A stretch of DNA of 38,181 bases from Streptomyces sp. NRRL B-24085 (GCF_001282115.1 NZ_LJBR01000072.1:1-38181); one strand, 5' to 3'. Shown: positions 7,280-16,050, counted from the stretch's first letter. The notes: generated by a model not told the origin, from the sequence alone. Translations and numbers: made by a program.

Positions 7280-8113
7280 ATGAGCACGAGTTCCACGGCG
7301 GGAACCGCCCGGTTCCAGGCCAGACGAGCGGCACGCGGCTCGGTGACGGAGTACGCGGCCCGCGCGGGATTCACCGCCCGCGGAGTGATCTACCTGCTGG
7401 TCGGTGTACTGGCGCTGCAGATCGCCTTCGGCGACGGCAAGCGCCAGGCCGACCGCGGCGGCGCCCTCGCCGCCCTCGCCGACAAGCCGTTCGGTTCCGT
7501 CGTCCTGTGGGCGCTGGGGATCGGGCTCGTCGGCATGGCCCTGTGGCGCCTGTCGGAAGTCGTGTTCGGCTCGGTCGGCCCCGACGGCCGCAAGGCCACG
7601 AAACGAATGCTGTCCGCGGCCCGCTGCATTTTCTACTCCTTCGTCGCCTACTCCGTGCTGTCCTTCGCGGTCGGCTCGGGCAGCGGCGGATCCAGCGACA
7701 AGCAGTCCAAGGACGTCACCGCGCGGGTTCTGGAGTGGCCCGCCGGGCAGTGGCTGGTCGGGATCGCCGGCGTCGGCGTGGCGGTGGCGGGTGTGTGGAT
7801 CGCCGCACAGGCCCTGCGCAGGTCCTTCCACGACAAGATGAAGCTCGCCCAGATGAGTCCGCGGGTCCGGAAGCTCGTCGACGTGACGGGCGTGGGCGGG
7901 GGAGTGGCGCGCGGTGTGGTGTTCACCGCCGCGGGCGCGTTCGCCGTCCGGGCCGCGGTCGACTACGAGCCCAAGAAGGCCAAGGGCCTCGACGACACGC
8001 TCCGCTCCTTCGCCGACACCCCGCTGGGACCGTGGTTGCTCGTCCTGGTCGCCGTGGGTCTGGTGCTGTTCGGGGTGTTCTCGTTCGCGATGGCCCGCTG
8101 GCGGAGGGTCTGA
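7280..8113 (+). CDS. DUF1206 membrane protein
   Basis: 277-aa membrane protein built of three repeats of a two-helix unit, each opening with a pattern like ARAGFTARGVIYLLVGVLAL (first at about residues 27-46, later ARCIFYSFVAYSVL and VGGGVARGVVFTAAGAFAVR). About six hydrophobic segments are present, as is normal for DUF1206. Function is unknown. The ribosome site is GGGGGGATGAG before ATG 7280. It follows the sigma-DUF5133 pair at 56 nt and may belong to the same transcription unit; membership of a stress regulon is inferred from position only. Confidence 0.85.
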   Translation: MSTSSTAGTARFQARRAARGSVTEYAARAGFTARGVIYLLVGVLALQIAFGDGKRQADRGGALAALADKPFGSVVLWALGIGLVGMALWRLSEVVFGSVGPDGRKATKRMLSAARCIFYSFVAYSVLSFAVGSGSGGSSDKQSKDVTARVLEWPAGQWLVGIAGVGVAVAGVWIAAQALRRSFHDKMKLAQMSPRVRKLVDVTGVGGGVARGVVFTAAGAFAVRAAVDYEPKKAKGLDDTLRSFADTPLGPWLLVLVAVGLVLFGVFSFAMARWRRV

Positions 8114-8141
8114 GCCGCCGCTCACGGGGAACCCGGGGTTC

Positions 8142-8576
8142 ATGAACGAACCCGAGCTTCCGCCCGACGGCAGGCCCGTGGACGTCTACCTGGACCTGCT
8201 GCGCATCCGTATGGCCTCGGACGACTACGAGCTCCTGCTCAGCGTGGTCCGTCCGGTCCTGCGGGCCATCGACGAACACCAGTTGCCCGCTCTGGACTTC
8301 GCGCTAGAGGACAGCCAGCAGGACGGGCTGCCCCAGGAGATCCGCGACGAGGCCGCCCTGGTCATCGCCACCGCGGTGACCGGCCGTATGGACAACAAGG
8401 TGATCGAACTCCACGTCGACGACGGCAACAGCCCGATCCGGGTGGTCACCGACGCGGACACGGCCTCCGATCCGGTCCGCCTCGGTGAGATCGCCGAGTA
8501 CATCCGCGAACGCCGGCGGCTCGACGACGAGTTGCGCGGCATCGCCGAGGTGAGCGGTCTGCCCACGGATCTCTGA
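8142..8576 (+). CDS. Hypothetical acidic protein, 144 aa
   Basis: I do not recognise this family. The protein is soluble and strongly acidic. Visible features are a leucine-rich helical middle (DYELLLSVVRPVLRAIDEHQ, about residues 27-46) and a C-terminal helix rich in Arg/Glu (EIAEYIRERRRLDDELRGIA). No membrane segment or catalytic motif is seen. ATG 8142 lies 28 nt after the DUF1206 stop and is chosen because the frame upstream overlaps that gene. It converges on the FUSC gene with a 5-bp gap. Probably last gene of the sigma-DUF5133-DUF1206 transcript. Confidence 0.7.
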   Translation: MNEPELPPDGRPVDVYLDLLRIRMASDDYELLLSVVRPVLRAIDEHQLPALDFALEDSQQDGLPQEIRDEAALVIATAVTGRMDNKVIELHVDDGNSPIRVVTDADTASDPVRLGEIAEYIRERRRLDDELRGIAEVSGLPTDL

Positions 8577-8581
8577 GCGCC

Positions 8582-10813
8582 CTATCGTCCGGGCGTCGCG
8601 ACCGGCACGTCCAGCGGCCGGGCCAGACCCACCAGGGTCTCGTCCAGCCGCTGGACGTGCCGCAGCACGCGGTCGGTGACCCGGCCGAAGCGCGGGGTTC
8701 CGGGGACCTCGGACTCCAGGAGCGAGGCGATGCTCGGCCCGGTCTCGACCCGGGCGGTGGAGCGTTCGTCGGCGACGTGCGCGGCGATGGCCGCGATGTT
8801 CTCCCCGATGCGCCGGCCGGCCCTGCGCAGCCGGGGGTCGGCCGCGATCGAGGGGTGCGTGGGCAGCAGTTCCGCCGTGGCCGCCAGTGAGCGCGCGTGG
8901 TACGCGCAGGTCTCCAGGAGCGCCACGACATAGCGGGCCGTGTCCCGCCTGGCCCGCAGCGGTGTGATCGGGTGGGTGAGCGGCTGGGTGGCCGCCCGCA
9001 GGTCGGCCAGTGCCTGGTCCAGGTCGCGCGCCCGGTCGAGCAGTTCCTCAGGGGAGCCCCCGCTGAGCTGGTCCACGGCGGCCTCGGTGACCTCGTCGAG
9101 CCGCTCCAGGACGGTGACGAGCAGGTCGTTCGTGCGCCGGTCCGTGCGCACCGGCAGGACGAAGGCCGCCGCGATCACCCCGCAGGCCGCGCCGAGCGCG
9201 GTCTCCTCCACGCGCAGCACCAGCACCGAGAGGCTGTAGGTGTGCAGCAGCGTGTAGAGCAGTCCCAGCGCAGCGGTGACGAAGAACGACATCAGCGTGT
9301 AGGAGAGCGGCGCGGTGTAGAACATCGCGAACACCAGCACCAGCACCAGGGCGAACGCCGTCCAGGTGTGCTGCCCGACCGCCCCCGCCAGCACGATCCC
9401 GGCCAGCACGCCGAGGACGGTGCCGAGCAGCCGGCGGTAGCCCTTGACCAGGATCTCGCCCGTGGACGCGGTGTTGATGAAGACGATCCAGCAGGTGAGC
9501 ACGGCCCAGTACCAGCGCTGGCTGGAGAGGAACTCGCCGCCGACGATGGCGAGCGCCGACCCCACGGCGACCTGCACCGCGGCCCGTGTGGTGGGCCGCC
9601 TGAGCCCGGTGAGCTCCTCCTGCGTCCCGCCGTCCTCCTCACCGGATTCGATGACGGCGTCCTCGGCGTCCAGTTCTTCGCGTGAGCGTGCCGTCGCGGG
9701 GGAGTCGTCCGACTCGTCCTGCGGGCCGTCCAGGGCGATCCTGAGGCCGAGGACCGCGCGGGCGGCCTCGCCGATGCCGCGGAAGACGTCCTGGACCGCG
9801 GGCGGCGCGGGCGGCAGGTTCTCCTCCTCCCGGTAGCCGAGGAGCCGGTTGCGGACCTGGGACAGGGCCGTGCCGGACCTGGCGGCGACCGGGCGCAGCA
9901 CCAGCAGCCGCAGCGCCTCCAGGTCGCGGCGCACCCGGTTCATCGCCTCGTCCCGGCCGGGCATCCGGCCGGGACGAGGCGCCGGCGCACCCGGCAGATG
10001 CAGGGTGAGGGTGTCCGCGCGCTCGGAGCTGCGGGCCGTCAGCAGCAGCAGACCGAGCCGCTCGGCGGCGATCTCGGCGTCCGCGACGCGCCGTTGCACC
10101 AGCCGCGCCGCGCCCGCGTCCGAGGTCCCCTCCTCCAGCCGCCCCTGGATCATCAGCGCGGTCTCGTGCAGCCGCGCGGTCCCCTCGCGTACGTCCTTCA
10201 GCGCCCCGTCGATCTCCTCGGGCCCGGCGTCCAGCAGCGCGAGCTGTGCGGACACGAGCTGGGCCAGCCGGACCCGGAAGGCCTCCCGCAGGCGTTCGAG
10301 GAGGCCCGCGGGGGTCTCCGGCACCAGCAGGAAGCGTGCCGTCGCGCTGCACAGGAAGGCGACCCCGAGGACGCCGTACAGCTCGGGCAGGCCGGAGACG
10401 GAGGCGCCGACGAACAGGGACACGAAGTAGATCTGGAAGCCGATCAGGCCGAGCGCGGTGCCCCGGTCGCCGAAGCGGCGGCCGTAGACCGCGCAGAAGA
10501 TCAGCGCGACGAAGAACAGGTCACCGGCCAGCACCCGGGAGCTCAGCAGCGCGCCCAGGGACATCGAGACCAGGGCCACCGGGAGGCCCAGGGCGAGGGT
10601 CACGGCCTGCGGGGCGCGCTGCTTCTCCCGGATGGCGAAGGTCGCGACCATCGCCGCGATGGCGCCCGCCACCAGGTGCGGGACGCTCATCCCCAGCACA
10701 CCGAGCACGGCCAGCGTGAGCGCGATCGCCCCCACCGTGCGCAGACCGGCGGCCAGCCGCAGCAGGCCCGGGTCCGACGCGGCGACCCGATCGCGCAGCA
10801 TCGCTGTGTTCAC
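8582..10813 (-). CDS. FUSC-family inner-membrane exporter-like protein
   Basis: 743-aa membrane protein with two blocks of hydrophobic helices (about residues 25-170 and 405-560), each followed by long helical cytoplasmic segments, the arrangement of fusaric-acid-resistance / aromatic acid exporter (FUSC/AaeB/YccS) proteins. The second block starts AAVQVAVGSALAIVGGEFLS and continues RWYWAVLTCWIVFINTASTG, a typical FUSC_2 signature. Substrate is unknown. GTG 10813 is taken as start; ATG 10801, four codons in, is equally plausible and has GGAG at a better distance. Single-gene unit, convergent with the 144-aa gene. Confidence 0.85.
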   Translation of the reverse strand: MNTAMLRDRVAASDPGLLRLAAGLRTVGAIALTLAVLGVLGMSVPHLVAGAIAAMVATFAIREKQRAPQAVTLALGLPVALVSMSLGALLSSRVLAGDLFFVALIFCAVYGRRFGDRGTALGLIGFQIYFVSLFVGASVSGLPELYGVLGVAFLCSATARFLLVPETPAGLLERLREAFRVRLAQLVSAQLALLDAGPEEIDGALKDVREGTARLHETALMIQGRLEEGTSDAGAARLVQRRVADAEIAAERLGLLLLTARSSERADTLTLHLPGAPAPRPGRMPGRDEAMNRVRRDLEALRLLVLRPVAARSGTALSQVRNRLLGYREEENLPPAPPAVQDVFRGIGEAARAVLGLRIALDGPQDESDDSPATARSREELDAEDAVIESGEEDGGTQEELTGLRRPTTRAAVQVAVGSALAIVGGEFLSSQRWYWAVLTCWIVFINTASTGEILVKGYRRLLGTVLGVLAGIVLAGAVGQHTWTAFALVLVLVFAMFYTAPLSYTLMSFFVTAALGLLYTLLHTYSLSVLVLRVEETALGAACGVIAAAFVLPVRTDRRTNDLLVTVLERLDEVTEAAVDQLSGGSPEELLDRARDLDQALADLRAATQPLTHPITPLRARRDTARYVVALLETCAYHARSLAATAELLPTHPSIAADPRLRRAGRRIGENIAAIAAHVADERSTARVETGPSIASLLESEVPGTPRFGRVTDRVLRHVQRLDETLVGLARPLDVPVATPGR

Positions 10814-10875
10814 TCCGCCGTACTCACTCCCGTGTCACGTCATGATCCGTTCCAGCATGGCACGGGAGTGGTGGA

Positions 10876-11088
10876 TCACTCGCCCCTGGCCTCCGCGAGG
10901 GTGTGGGCGACCAGTGCGTTGGCGTGGCCGTGCCCCATCCCGTGCTCGGTCTTCAGCCAGGCGACCAGCTCCATGTGCCGGGTCAGCGGCGAGGACCGGA
11001 CGAGCTCCTGCCACTCGGCGACCGGGCGGCCGTACTTCTTCTCGATGGAGGGGAAGTAGCTCGCGGGGCCCTTCACGGTCTCGGCCAT
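10876..11088 (-). CDS. DUF4287 domain protein
   Basis: 70-aa soluble protein. It contains the DUF4287 core: YFPSIEKKYGRPVAEWQELV (about residues 11-30) and HMELVAWLKTEHGMGHGHAN (about 38-57), with the invariant GHGHANALV at the end. Such domains are often found near DUF5655 or stress genes; molecular function is unknown. ATG 11088 is chosen because the homology starts there; the frame stays open far upstream only as a shadow of the NADH dehydrogenase gene. It lies 92 nt downstream of that gene in the same direction and could be co-transcribed. Confidence 0.85.
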   Translation of the reverse strand: MAETVKGPASYFPSIEKKYGRPVAEWQELVRSSPLTRHMELVAWLKTEHGMGHGHANALVAHTLAEARGE

Positions 11089-11180
11089 GGCGGTGTCCTC
11101 TCGGTGGCGATCTGCTGTCCCCTCTGGGACCGCCGACCGGCCCGGAACCAATCGGCGGCTCGAAGTGACGTGCGCCACAC

Positions 11181-12557
11181 CTACTGGCCGAGCTGTCCTG
11201 TCCCCTCGACCTGGGCCCGGACCTGCTCCGGTGTCAGATACGCGTCCGTGTACTCGAAGTCCTTCAGCTTGGCGGGCTTGCGGGCCTGGAAGCCGGTGCG
11301 GACGAAGTCGTCGCCCGCGACGGCGTTGAGCGTCCAGTTCGTCGCCACGCGGACCTTGGCGACATTGGTGCGCAGCGCGGCCCAGTGGTAGCCGCGGGCG
11401 GCGAACTGGGCGGGCAGGCCGCGCAGTTCGATGCCGAGCGGCTTGGAGACGGCGTCCGTGCCGCCGAGGTCGACGACCAGGCCGAGGTCCTTGTGGACGT
11501 ACGGCTTCAGCGCCTGACCCCGCAGGGTCGCGATGACGTTGTCGGCGACCACCTTGCCCTGGCGCATGGCGTGTTGGGCCGTGGGCGGGCAGATCGCGCT
11601 GTCGTCGTCCTTGGCCTTGTCGGGCACGGCGGCGGAGTCGCCGAGCGCGAAGACGCCGTCGTGGCCCGGCAGGGTCATCTCGGCGGTCACCGCGAGCCGC
11701 CCGCGAATCGTCTCCGCGCCGAGCGTGGCGATCAGCGGGCTGGCGACCACCCCGGCCGTCCAGATCAGGGTGCGGGTCGGCACCACCCGGCCGTCGGTGA
11801 AGGTGACCTCCTCGGGGCCCGCCTTCTCGATCGACACCCCGAGCGACACGTCGATGCCGCGCCGGCGCAGGATCTCCTGCGCGCTGCGGCCCAGCTTGTC
11901 GCCCAGCTCCGGCATCAGCTTCGGGGCGATGTCGATCAGATGCCACTTGATCAGCGACGGGTCGATGCGCGGGTAGCGCTTGACCGCAGCGTGGGTCAGC
12001 TTCTGCAGACAGGCGGCGGTCTCGGTGCCGGCGTATCCGCCGCCGACCACCACGAACTGCAGCCGGGCCGCCCGCTCGGCCGGGTCGTGGCTGGCGTCCG
12101 CGAGGTCGAGCTGGGAGATGACGTGGTCGCGGATGTAGGCGGCCTCGGCGAGCGTCTTCATGCCGAAGGCGTGCTCGGTGAGACCGGGGATGTCGAAGGT
12201 GCGGGTGATGCTGCCGGGGGCCAGCACGATGTAGTCGTACGGCTCGTTGACGATCTCGTCCGTGATGGTGCGGATCACGCAGACCTTGGACTTGAGGTCC
12301 ACGCCGATCGCGCCGCCCGGGATGATCCGGGTGCGGTACTTCTTGCTGCGGCGCAGGGAGACGGCGATCGACTGGGGCGTCAGCACACCCGAGGCGACCT
12401 GGGGCAGCAGGGGGAGATAGAGCTGGTAGGCGAACGGCGTCACCAGGGTGACATCGGCTTCGTCCGGGGAGAGCTTCCGCTCCAGCCGGCGCACGCATTC
12501 GACACCGGCGAAGCCGGCGCCGACCACCAGGATCCTGGGTCGTGTCACGGTGTTCAT
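11181..12557 (-). CDS. Type II NADH dehydrogenase (NDH-2)
   Basis: 458-aa single-subunit flavoprotein that passes electrons from NADH to menaquinone without pumping protons. FAD-binding GAGFAGVE lies near residues 13-20, NAD-binding VVGGGYAGTETA near 170-181, and the conserved FALGDSAAVPD near 305-315 contacts FAD. The C-terminal part (LRTNVAKVRVATNWTLNAV) is amphipathic and fits membrane attachment. ATG 12557 is preferred; GAAAGGGATGAACA places a purine-rich site immediately upstream. From family knowledge, NDH-2 proteins serve respiration under varied oxygen or redox conditions. The divergent PRC-barrel gene shares its upstream region. Confidence 0.9.
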   Translation of the reverse strand: MNTVTRPRILVVGAGFAGVECVRRLERKLSPDEADVTLVTPFAYQLYLPLLPQVASGVLTPQSIAVSLRRSKKYRTRIIPGGAIGVDLKSKVCVIRTITDEIVNEPYDYIVLAPGSITRTFDIPGLTEHAFGMKTLAEAAYIRDHVISQLDLADASHDPAERAARLQFVVVGGGYAGTETAACLQKLTHAAVKRYPRIDPSLIKWHLIDIAPKLMPELGDKLGRSAQEILRRRGIDVSLGVSIEKAGPEEVTFTDGRVVPTRTLIWTAGVVASPLIATLGAETIRGRLAVTAEMTLPGHDGVFALGDSAAVPDKAKDDDSAICPPTAQHAMRQGKVVADNVIATLRGQALKPYVHKDLGLVVDLGGTDAVSKPLGIELRGLPAQFAARGYHWAALRTNVAKVRVATNWTLNAVAGDDFVRTGFQARKPAKLKDFEYTDAYLTPEQVRAQVEGTGQLGQ

Positions 12558-12731
12558 CCCTTTCTGCGGCTCCAGGCGGTCTGCCTCGAACGCCCTTCGT
12601 CTGCCCGTGCGGGCGCGACGAATGCGTCGATGACCACCTTGCCCGTCCTGACCTGAAAGTGCACCGGGAGAAAGGTGAAGGAGGTGCGCGGACCGGACGC
12701 GGGGAAACCGCTTGTGAGGGGGCCGGCCGCC

Positions 12732-12756
12732 GAATGTGTGTGCGGCAGAGGGGTAT
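12732..12756 (+). promoter_or_regulatory. SigB-type promoter match, GAAT-N15-GGGTAT
   Basis: GAAT (12732-12735), a 15-nt spacer and GGGTAT (12751-12756) fit GNNT-N14-16-GGGTAC/T. The predicted transcription start near 12764 gives a leader of about 60 nt to the PRC-barrel gene, with GGGAAGGAG as its ribosome site. The rest of the 267-bp divergent gap (12558-12824) shows no gene; it should also hold the promoter of the NADH dehydrogenase gene, which I cannot place. Confidence 0.55.
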
Positions 12757-12824
12757 GGGGTGCTGTGGACCCGCCCGCAGCGAAGAGGCGGGATCCGTGC
12801 AGCGCTCGGGAGGGAAGGAGCAGC

Positions 12825-13184
12825 GTGACCACCGACAGAATCTGGTCGTACGCGCCGGACAGCGGATACGTCGAGGGACAGGACCTGACGGGCTTCAGCG
12901 TCGTCGCGAGCGACGGCACGATCGGACACGTGGACCGGCAGGCCGCCCCCGACGGCATGGAGCACCTCGTCGTCGACACCGGCGTCTGGATCTTCGGCCG
13001 CAGCGTCCTGGTCCCGGTGGGCGTCGTCACCCGGGTCGACACCGAGGGCCGGCGGATCACCCTGGCCTGCACCGAGTCGGAGGTGAAGGCGGCCCCCCGC
13101 TTCCGCACCGACAGCGAGACCAGGGACCGTGAGTACCTCGCGGCGGTCGGCGCCTACTACCTGGGGCTCACGGCCACCGCATGA
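12825..13184 (+). CDS. PRC-barrel domain protein
   Basis: 119-aa soluble protein with a PRC-barrel beta-fold: LTGFSVVASDGTIGHVDR (about residues 20-37), LVVDTGVWIFGRSVLVPVGV (about 48-67), then VDTEGRRITLACTESEVKAA. PRC-barrels act as small adaptor domains in RNA processing, photosynthetic and stress proteins. In Streptomyces, from memory, stand-alone PRC-barrel genes are frequent members of osmotic-stress sigma regulons, consistent with the SigB-type promoter here. GTG 12825 has the ribosome site AAGGAG at 12815-12820. The C-terminal helix DREYLAAVGAYYLGL is unassigned. Confidence 0.8.
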   Translation: MTTDRIWSYAPDSGYVEGQDLTGFSVVASDGTIGHVDRQAAPDGMEHLVVDTGVWIFGRSVLVPVGVVTRVDTEGRRITLACTESEVKAAPRFRTDSETRDREYLAAVGAYYLGLTATA

Positions 13185-13199
13185 CGCGAGCGCGGCGGG

Positions 13200-13547
13200 T
13201 CACCACGGCAGGAAGACGTGCACGTCCTTGCCGCGCTCGTCCGTCACCACGCTGACCTGGTCGCACAGCGCGTGGACCAGGTGCCAGCCGATGCCGCCGC
13301 CGCCCGTGCGCGGATCGAAGGAACGGGGCGCCGGCGGCGTCGGGTTGGTGTCGCGCAGCGTCACGTGCACGCCGTCGAAGGTGCGGCGCATGCGCAGCAC
13401 GAACGGCCCGGGGGCGTACTGGACGGCGTTGGCGGCGAGTTCCGTCACCACCAGCAGGATGTCGTCCCAGTGCTCCGGGGTCGCGGGCGGCACGCTCTCG
13501 CCGAGTTCGTCCAGGAATTCTTCAGCGGCGAGCCGCGCACCCGTCAC
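13200..13547 (-). CDS. Anti-sigma-type ATP-binding protein (HATPase)
   Basis: GHKL-type ATPase with N-box VVTELAANAVQYAPG (about residues 33-47), G1 region LRDTNPTPPAPR and a glycine lid TGGGGIGWHLVHAL (about 80-93). It is about 115 aa from GTG 13547, short for the family. The frame upstream of that GTG reads IPSRTTRFAGEPQCV, which looks like the missing first strand of the domain, yet it contains no ATG, GTG or TTG before the stop; CTG at 13604 is in frame. The true N-terminus is therefore uncertain. It is convergent with the PRC-barrel gene (15-bp gap). No sigma gene is adjacent, so its partner is unknown. Confidence 0.78.
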   Translation of the reverse strand: MTGARLAAEEFLDELGESVPPATPEHWDDILLVVTELAANAVQYAPGPFVLRMRRTFDGVHVTLRDTNPTPPAPRSFDPRTGGGGIGWHLVHALCDQVSVVTDERGKDVHVFLPW

Positions 13548-13694
13548 GCATTGCGGCTCGCCCGCGAAACGGGTGGTGCGGCTCGGAATCGCCTCGGAAG
13601 TCAGTGTCTCGTCCCAATGCGGCTCGGTGCCGAGCCGCTCTCACGGCCCGGCGTCAGCGGGTTGTCGTACTCTCTCACGTCGCCAATGAGCCGT

Positions 13695-13737
13695 GTTCCC
13701 GAGGGCAGGCTCCCCAATCGTCCTCACCTTCGGGAAC
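13695..13737 (-). terminator. Hairpin between the AMP-ligase and ATPase genes
   Basis: Inverted repeat GTTCCCGA (13695-13702) / TCGGGAAC (13730-13737), extendable by two G-C pairs past one mismatch, with a loop of about 21 nt. It lies 20-60 nt after the AMP-binding enzyme stop on the minus strand. There is no U-tract, and it could alternatively be an operator for the downstream ATPase gene. Confidence 0.45.
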
Positions 13738-13756
13738 GCGCTCGAAGGGCGAGGTT

Positions 13757-15661
13757 TCACCGGAACACGTTGTCCGAGTCGTCCCAGCTCAGCAAGTCCT
13801 CCGTCGAGGTGCGCCGGGCGCCGGCCGAGCGGGCCTGGTACATCGCGTCGATCTCCGCCGCGTACCGGTGCACGATCTCGTCCCGGCGCAGCTTCATCGA
13901 CGGCGTCAGCAGGCCGTTGGCCAGGTCGAACGGCTCGGGCAGCACACGGAACACCCGGATCGACTCCGAGCGCGAGACGGTGCTGTTGGCGGCTGCCACC
14001 GCCCGCGCGATCTCCTCCCGCAGCGCGTTCTCCTCCCGGGCCTCGCGCGCCGAGGGATCCTGCTGGGCCACCAGCACTCCGCGCCAGTGCGCCAGGAACA
14101 CCGGGTCCAGGGTGAGCAGGGCGCCCACGCAGGGCCGGTTGTCGCCCACCACCACGGCCTGGTGGATGAGCGGGTGCATCCTCAGCCGGTGCTCCAGGGC
14201 GGCCGGGGCCACGCTCTTGCCGCTGGCGGTGACGATGATGTCCTTCTTGCGGCCGGTGATGGTCAGATAGCCGTCGGCGTCCAGTCGTCCGAGGTCGCCG
14301 GTCGCCAGCCAGCCGCCGTACAGCGCGGCGCGGGTCGCGGCCTCGTCGTTCACATAGCCCTGGAAGACGGACGGCCCGCGCACCAGGATCTCCCCGTCGT
14401 CCGCCACCCGCAGATCCACGCCCGGCAGCGGCCGGCCCACGGTCCCGGACTTCTCCCGGCCCAGCGGCTGCATGGTGATCCCGCCGGAGGTCTCCGTGAG
14501 GCCGTACCCGTCGTGGACGTAGATGCCGATGCCCTCGTAGAACAGGGACAGCTCGCGGTTGAGGGTGGAGCCGCCCGAGGTGGCGCGGCGGGCCCGGCCG
14601 CCCAGCGCGGCCCGCAGCCTGCGGTACACCGTCCGCTCGTACAGGGCGTGCTGGAGCCGCAGGTCGAACCCCGGCCCGGGGCCCTCGCCCAGTCGCTGCC
14701 GCTCGCAGGCCAGGGCGAAGTCGCGGGCCGTGTCGGCGGCCCGCTCGAACAGTGCACCGCGGCCCGCCTGCTGGGAGGCGCGCAGGAAGTTCTTGTAGAT
14801 CTTCTCGAACACCGAGGGGACGGCGTAGAAGTAGGTGGGGCGGAAGGACTGCAGGGACGCCGCCAGCGCCTCCTCGCCGAGGTCGGGCTCGTGGGCCATG
14901 AGCAGACCGCCGCGGATGCACACGCCCTGGATCATCAGGCCGTACACATGGGAGAAGGGCAGGAAGGCGAGGACGGACGGCTGCTCCCCGGGGGCCGCCG
15001 TGATGTGGCGCCAGCCTTCGAGGAGGGTGTCGACCGGGCTCGCGAGGCCCCGGTGGCTCAGCGCGCAGCCCAGCGCGTGACCCGTGGTGCCGGAGGTGTA
15101 AGCGACGACCGCCGTGGAGTCCGGCAGCACGATGCGGCGCAGCGACTCGACCGTGGCGAGCGGGATCGTCCGGCCCCGCTCCGTCAGGTCCGCCAGCGCG
15201 TCCGCGTCGAGCTGCCAGACGTGGCGCAGCCGGGGCAGCGAGGCACACACCGAGCCGACCGTCATGACCGCCTGTTCGTCCTCCACCACCACGGCCACAC
15301 AGCCGGCGTCGCGCAGGATCCACTCGACCTGCTCGCGGGCGGACGTCGGATAGATCGGGACGACCTCGGCGCCGACCGTCCACAGGGCGTAACTGAGGAC
15401 CGTCCACTCGTAACGGGTGCGCGCCATGATCGCCACCCGGTGGCCCGGTGAGATCCCGGAGGCGACCAGTCCCTTGGCGAGGTCCACGACCTCGTCCCGC
15501 AGTTGGACGGCCGTGACGTTCTGCCAGCCTCCCGAGGAGCCCTCGGGGCGGCGGGCGAGCACCGGCAGGGCGGGCTCCAGCTCCGCCCGCTCGAACACGC
15601 TGTCGGCCAGACCGCCGCTGGAGCGCGAGAGGGTCCGGGGAGCGAGGGCGAAGTCGCGCAT
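13757..15661 (-). CDS. Long-chain fatty acid-CoA ligase-like AMP-binding enzyme
   Basis: 634-aa adenylate-forming enzyme of the FAA1/FadD15 type, which activates a carboxylic acid with ATP and transfers it to CoA. The P-loop is VVAYTSGTTGHALG; the usual P-K-G lysine of this motif is absent (A-L-G instead). Other motifs look normal: YGLTETSGG, LATGDLGRLDADGYLTITGR, and the GRKKDIIVTASGKSVAP hinge with the C-terminal TPSMKLRRD carrying the catalytic lysine candidate. ATG 15661 has AGGAG 6 nt upstream and is preferred over in-frame TTG 15712. The gene stands alone; substrate chain length cannot be read from sequence. Confidence 0.85.
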   Translation of the reverse strand: MRDFALAPRTLSRSSGGLADSVFERAELEPALPVLARRPEGSSGGWQNVTAVQLRDEVVDLAKGLVASGISPGHRVAIMARTRYEWTVLSYALWTVGAEVVPIYPTSAREQVEWILRDAGCVAVVVEDEQAVMTVGSVCASLPRLRHVWQLDADALADLTERGRTIPLATVESLRRIVLPDSTAVVAYTSGTTGHALGCALSHRGLASPVDTLLEGWRHITAAPGEQPSVLAFLPFSHVYGLMIQGVCIRGGLLMAHEPDLGEEALAASLQSFRPTYFYAVPSVFEKIYKNFLRASQQAGRGALFERAADTARDFALACERQRLGEGPGPGFDLRLQHALYERTVYRRLRAALGGRARRATSGGSTLNRELSLFYEGIGIYVHDGYGLTETSGGITMQPLGREKSGTVGRPLPGVDLRVADDGEILVRGPSVFQGYVNDEAATRAALYGGWLATGDLGRLDADGYLTITGRKKDIIVTASGKSVAPAALEHRLRMHPLIHQAVVVGDNRPCVGALLTLDPVFLAHWRGVLVAQQDPSAREAREENALREEIARAVAAANSTVSRSESIRVFRVLPEPFDLANGLLTPSMKLRRDEIVHRYAAEIDAMYQARSAGARRTSTEDLLSWDDSDNVFR

Positions 15662-15813
15662 GCGCTGCTCCTGACGTGTACGGGCTGTGACGGCGCGGAC
15701 GAGTTCGGTCAACCGCGGTGCTCGAATCTAGCCCAGGCGCGAGCGAGTGGTACCGGGAATACGGAAGTAAGCGGTCACCCGTGATCTCGTTGAGATCGGG
15801 GCACTCGGACCGC

Positions 15814-16047
15814 ATGAGTTACACGAACCCAGATCCCGAACCCGAGCGCACCACCGGACTGGAACCGGGCGGCGGCGTACCCCCCGGCGAGACCCCGCCG
15901 GCCGAGAGCAGCCTGCCCGAGGCCGGCCCGCGGGAGACGCACAACCCGACCAGGGGCTGGGCCAAGGGCCCGCTGGCCCTGATCCTGCTCCTGGTCGTCC
16001 TCGTCGCCGCGTTCTTCCTGGTGTACGCAATCGTCCTGGCCCTGTGA
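15814..16047 (+). CDS. DUF6480 family single-span membrane protein
   Basis: 77-aa protein with a hydrophilic Pro/Glu/Gly-rich N-terminal part (TTGLEPGGGVPPGETPPAES, about residues 14-33), the conserved GPRETHNPTRGWAKGP (about 38-53), and one C-terminal hydrophobic helix (about 54-75). This layout matches DUF6480 as I remember it; function is unknown. The N-terminus is probably cytoplasmic or unfolded. It ends 3 bp from the convergent glutamate-cysteine ligase-like gene. The upstream gap to the divergent AMP-ligase (15662-15813) holds its promoter, not pinpointed. Confidence 0.72.
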   Translation: MSYTNPDPEPERTTGLEPGGGVPPGETPPAESSLPEAGPRETHNPTRGWAKGPLALILLLVVLVAAFFLVYAIVLAL

Positions 16048-16050
16048 GCC

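Noticed and set aside
15099..15101. TAA on the plus strand, possible TTA codon in the AMP-ligase gene
   Set aside because: Out of frame: the minus-strand codons here are GCT TAC ACC, so it is not a bldA codon.
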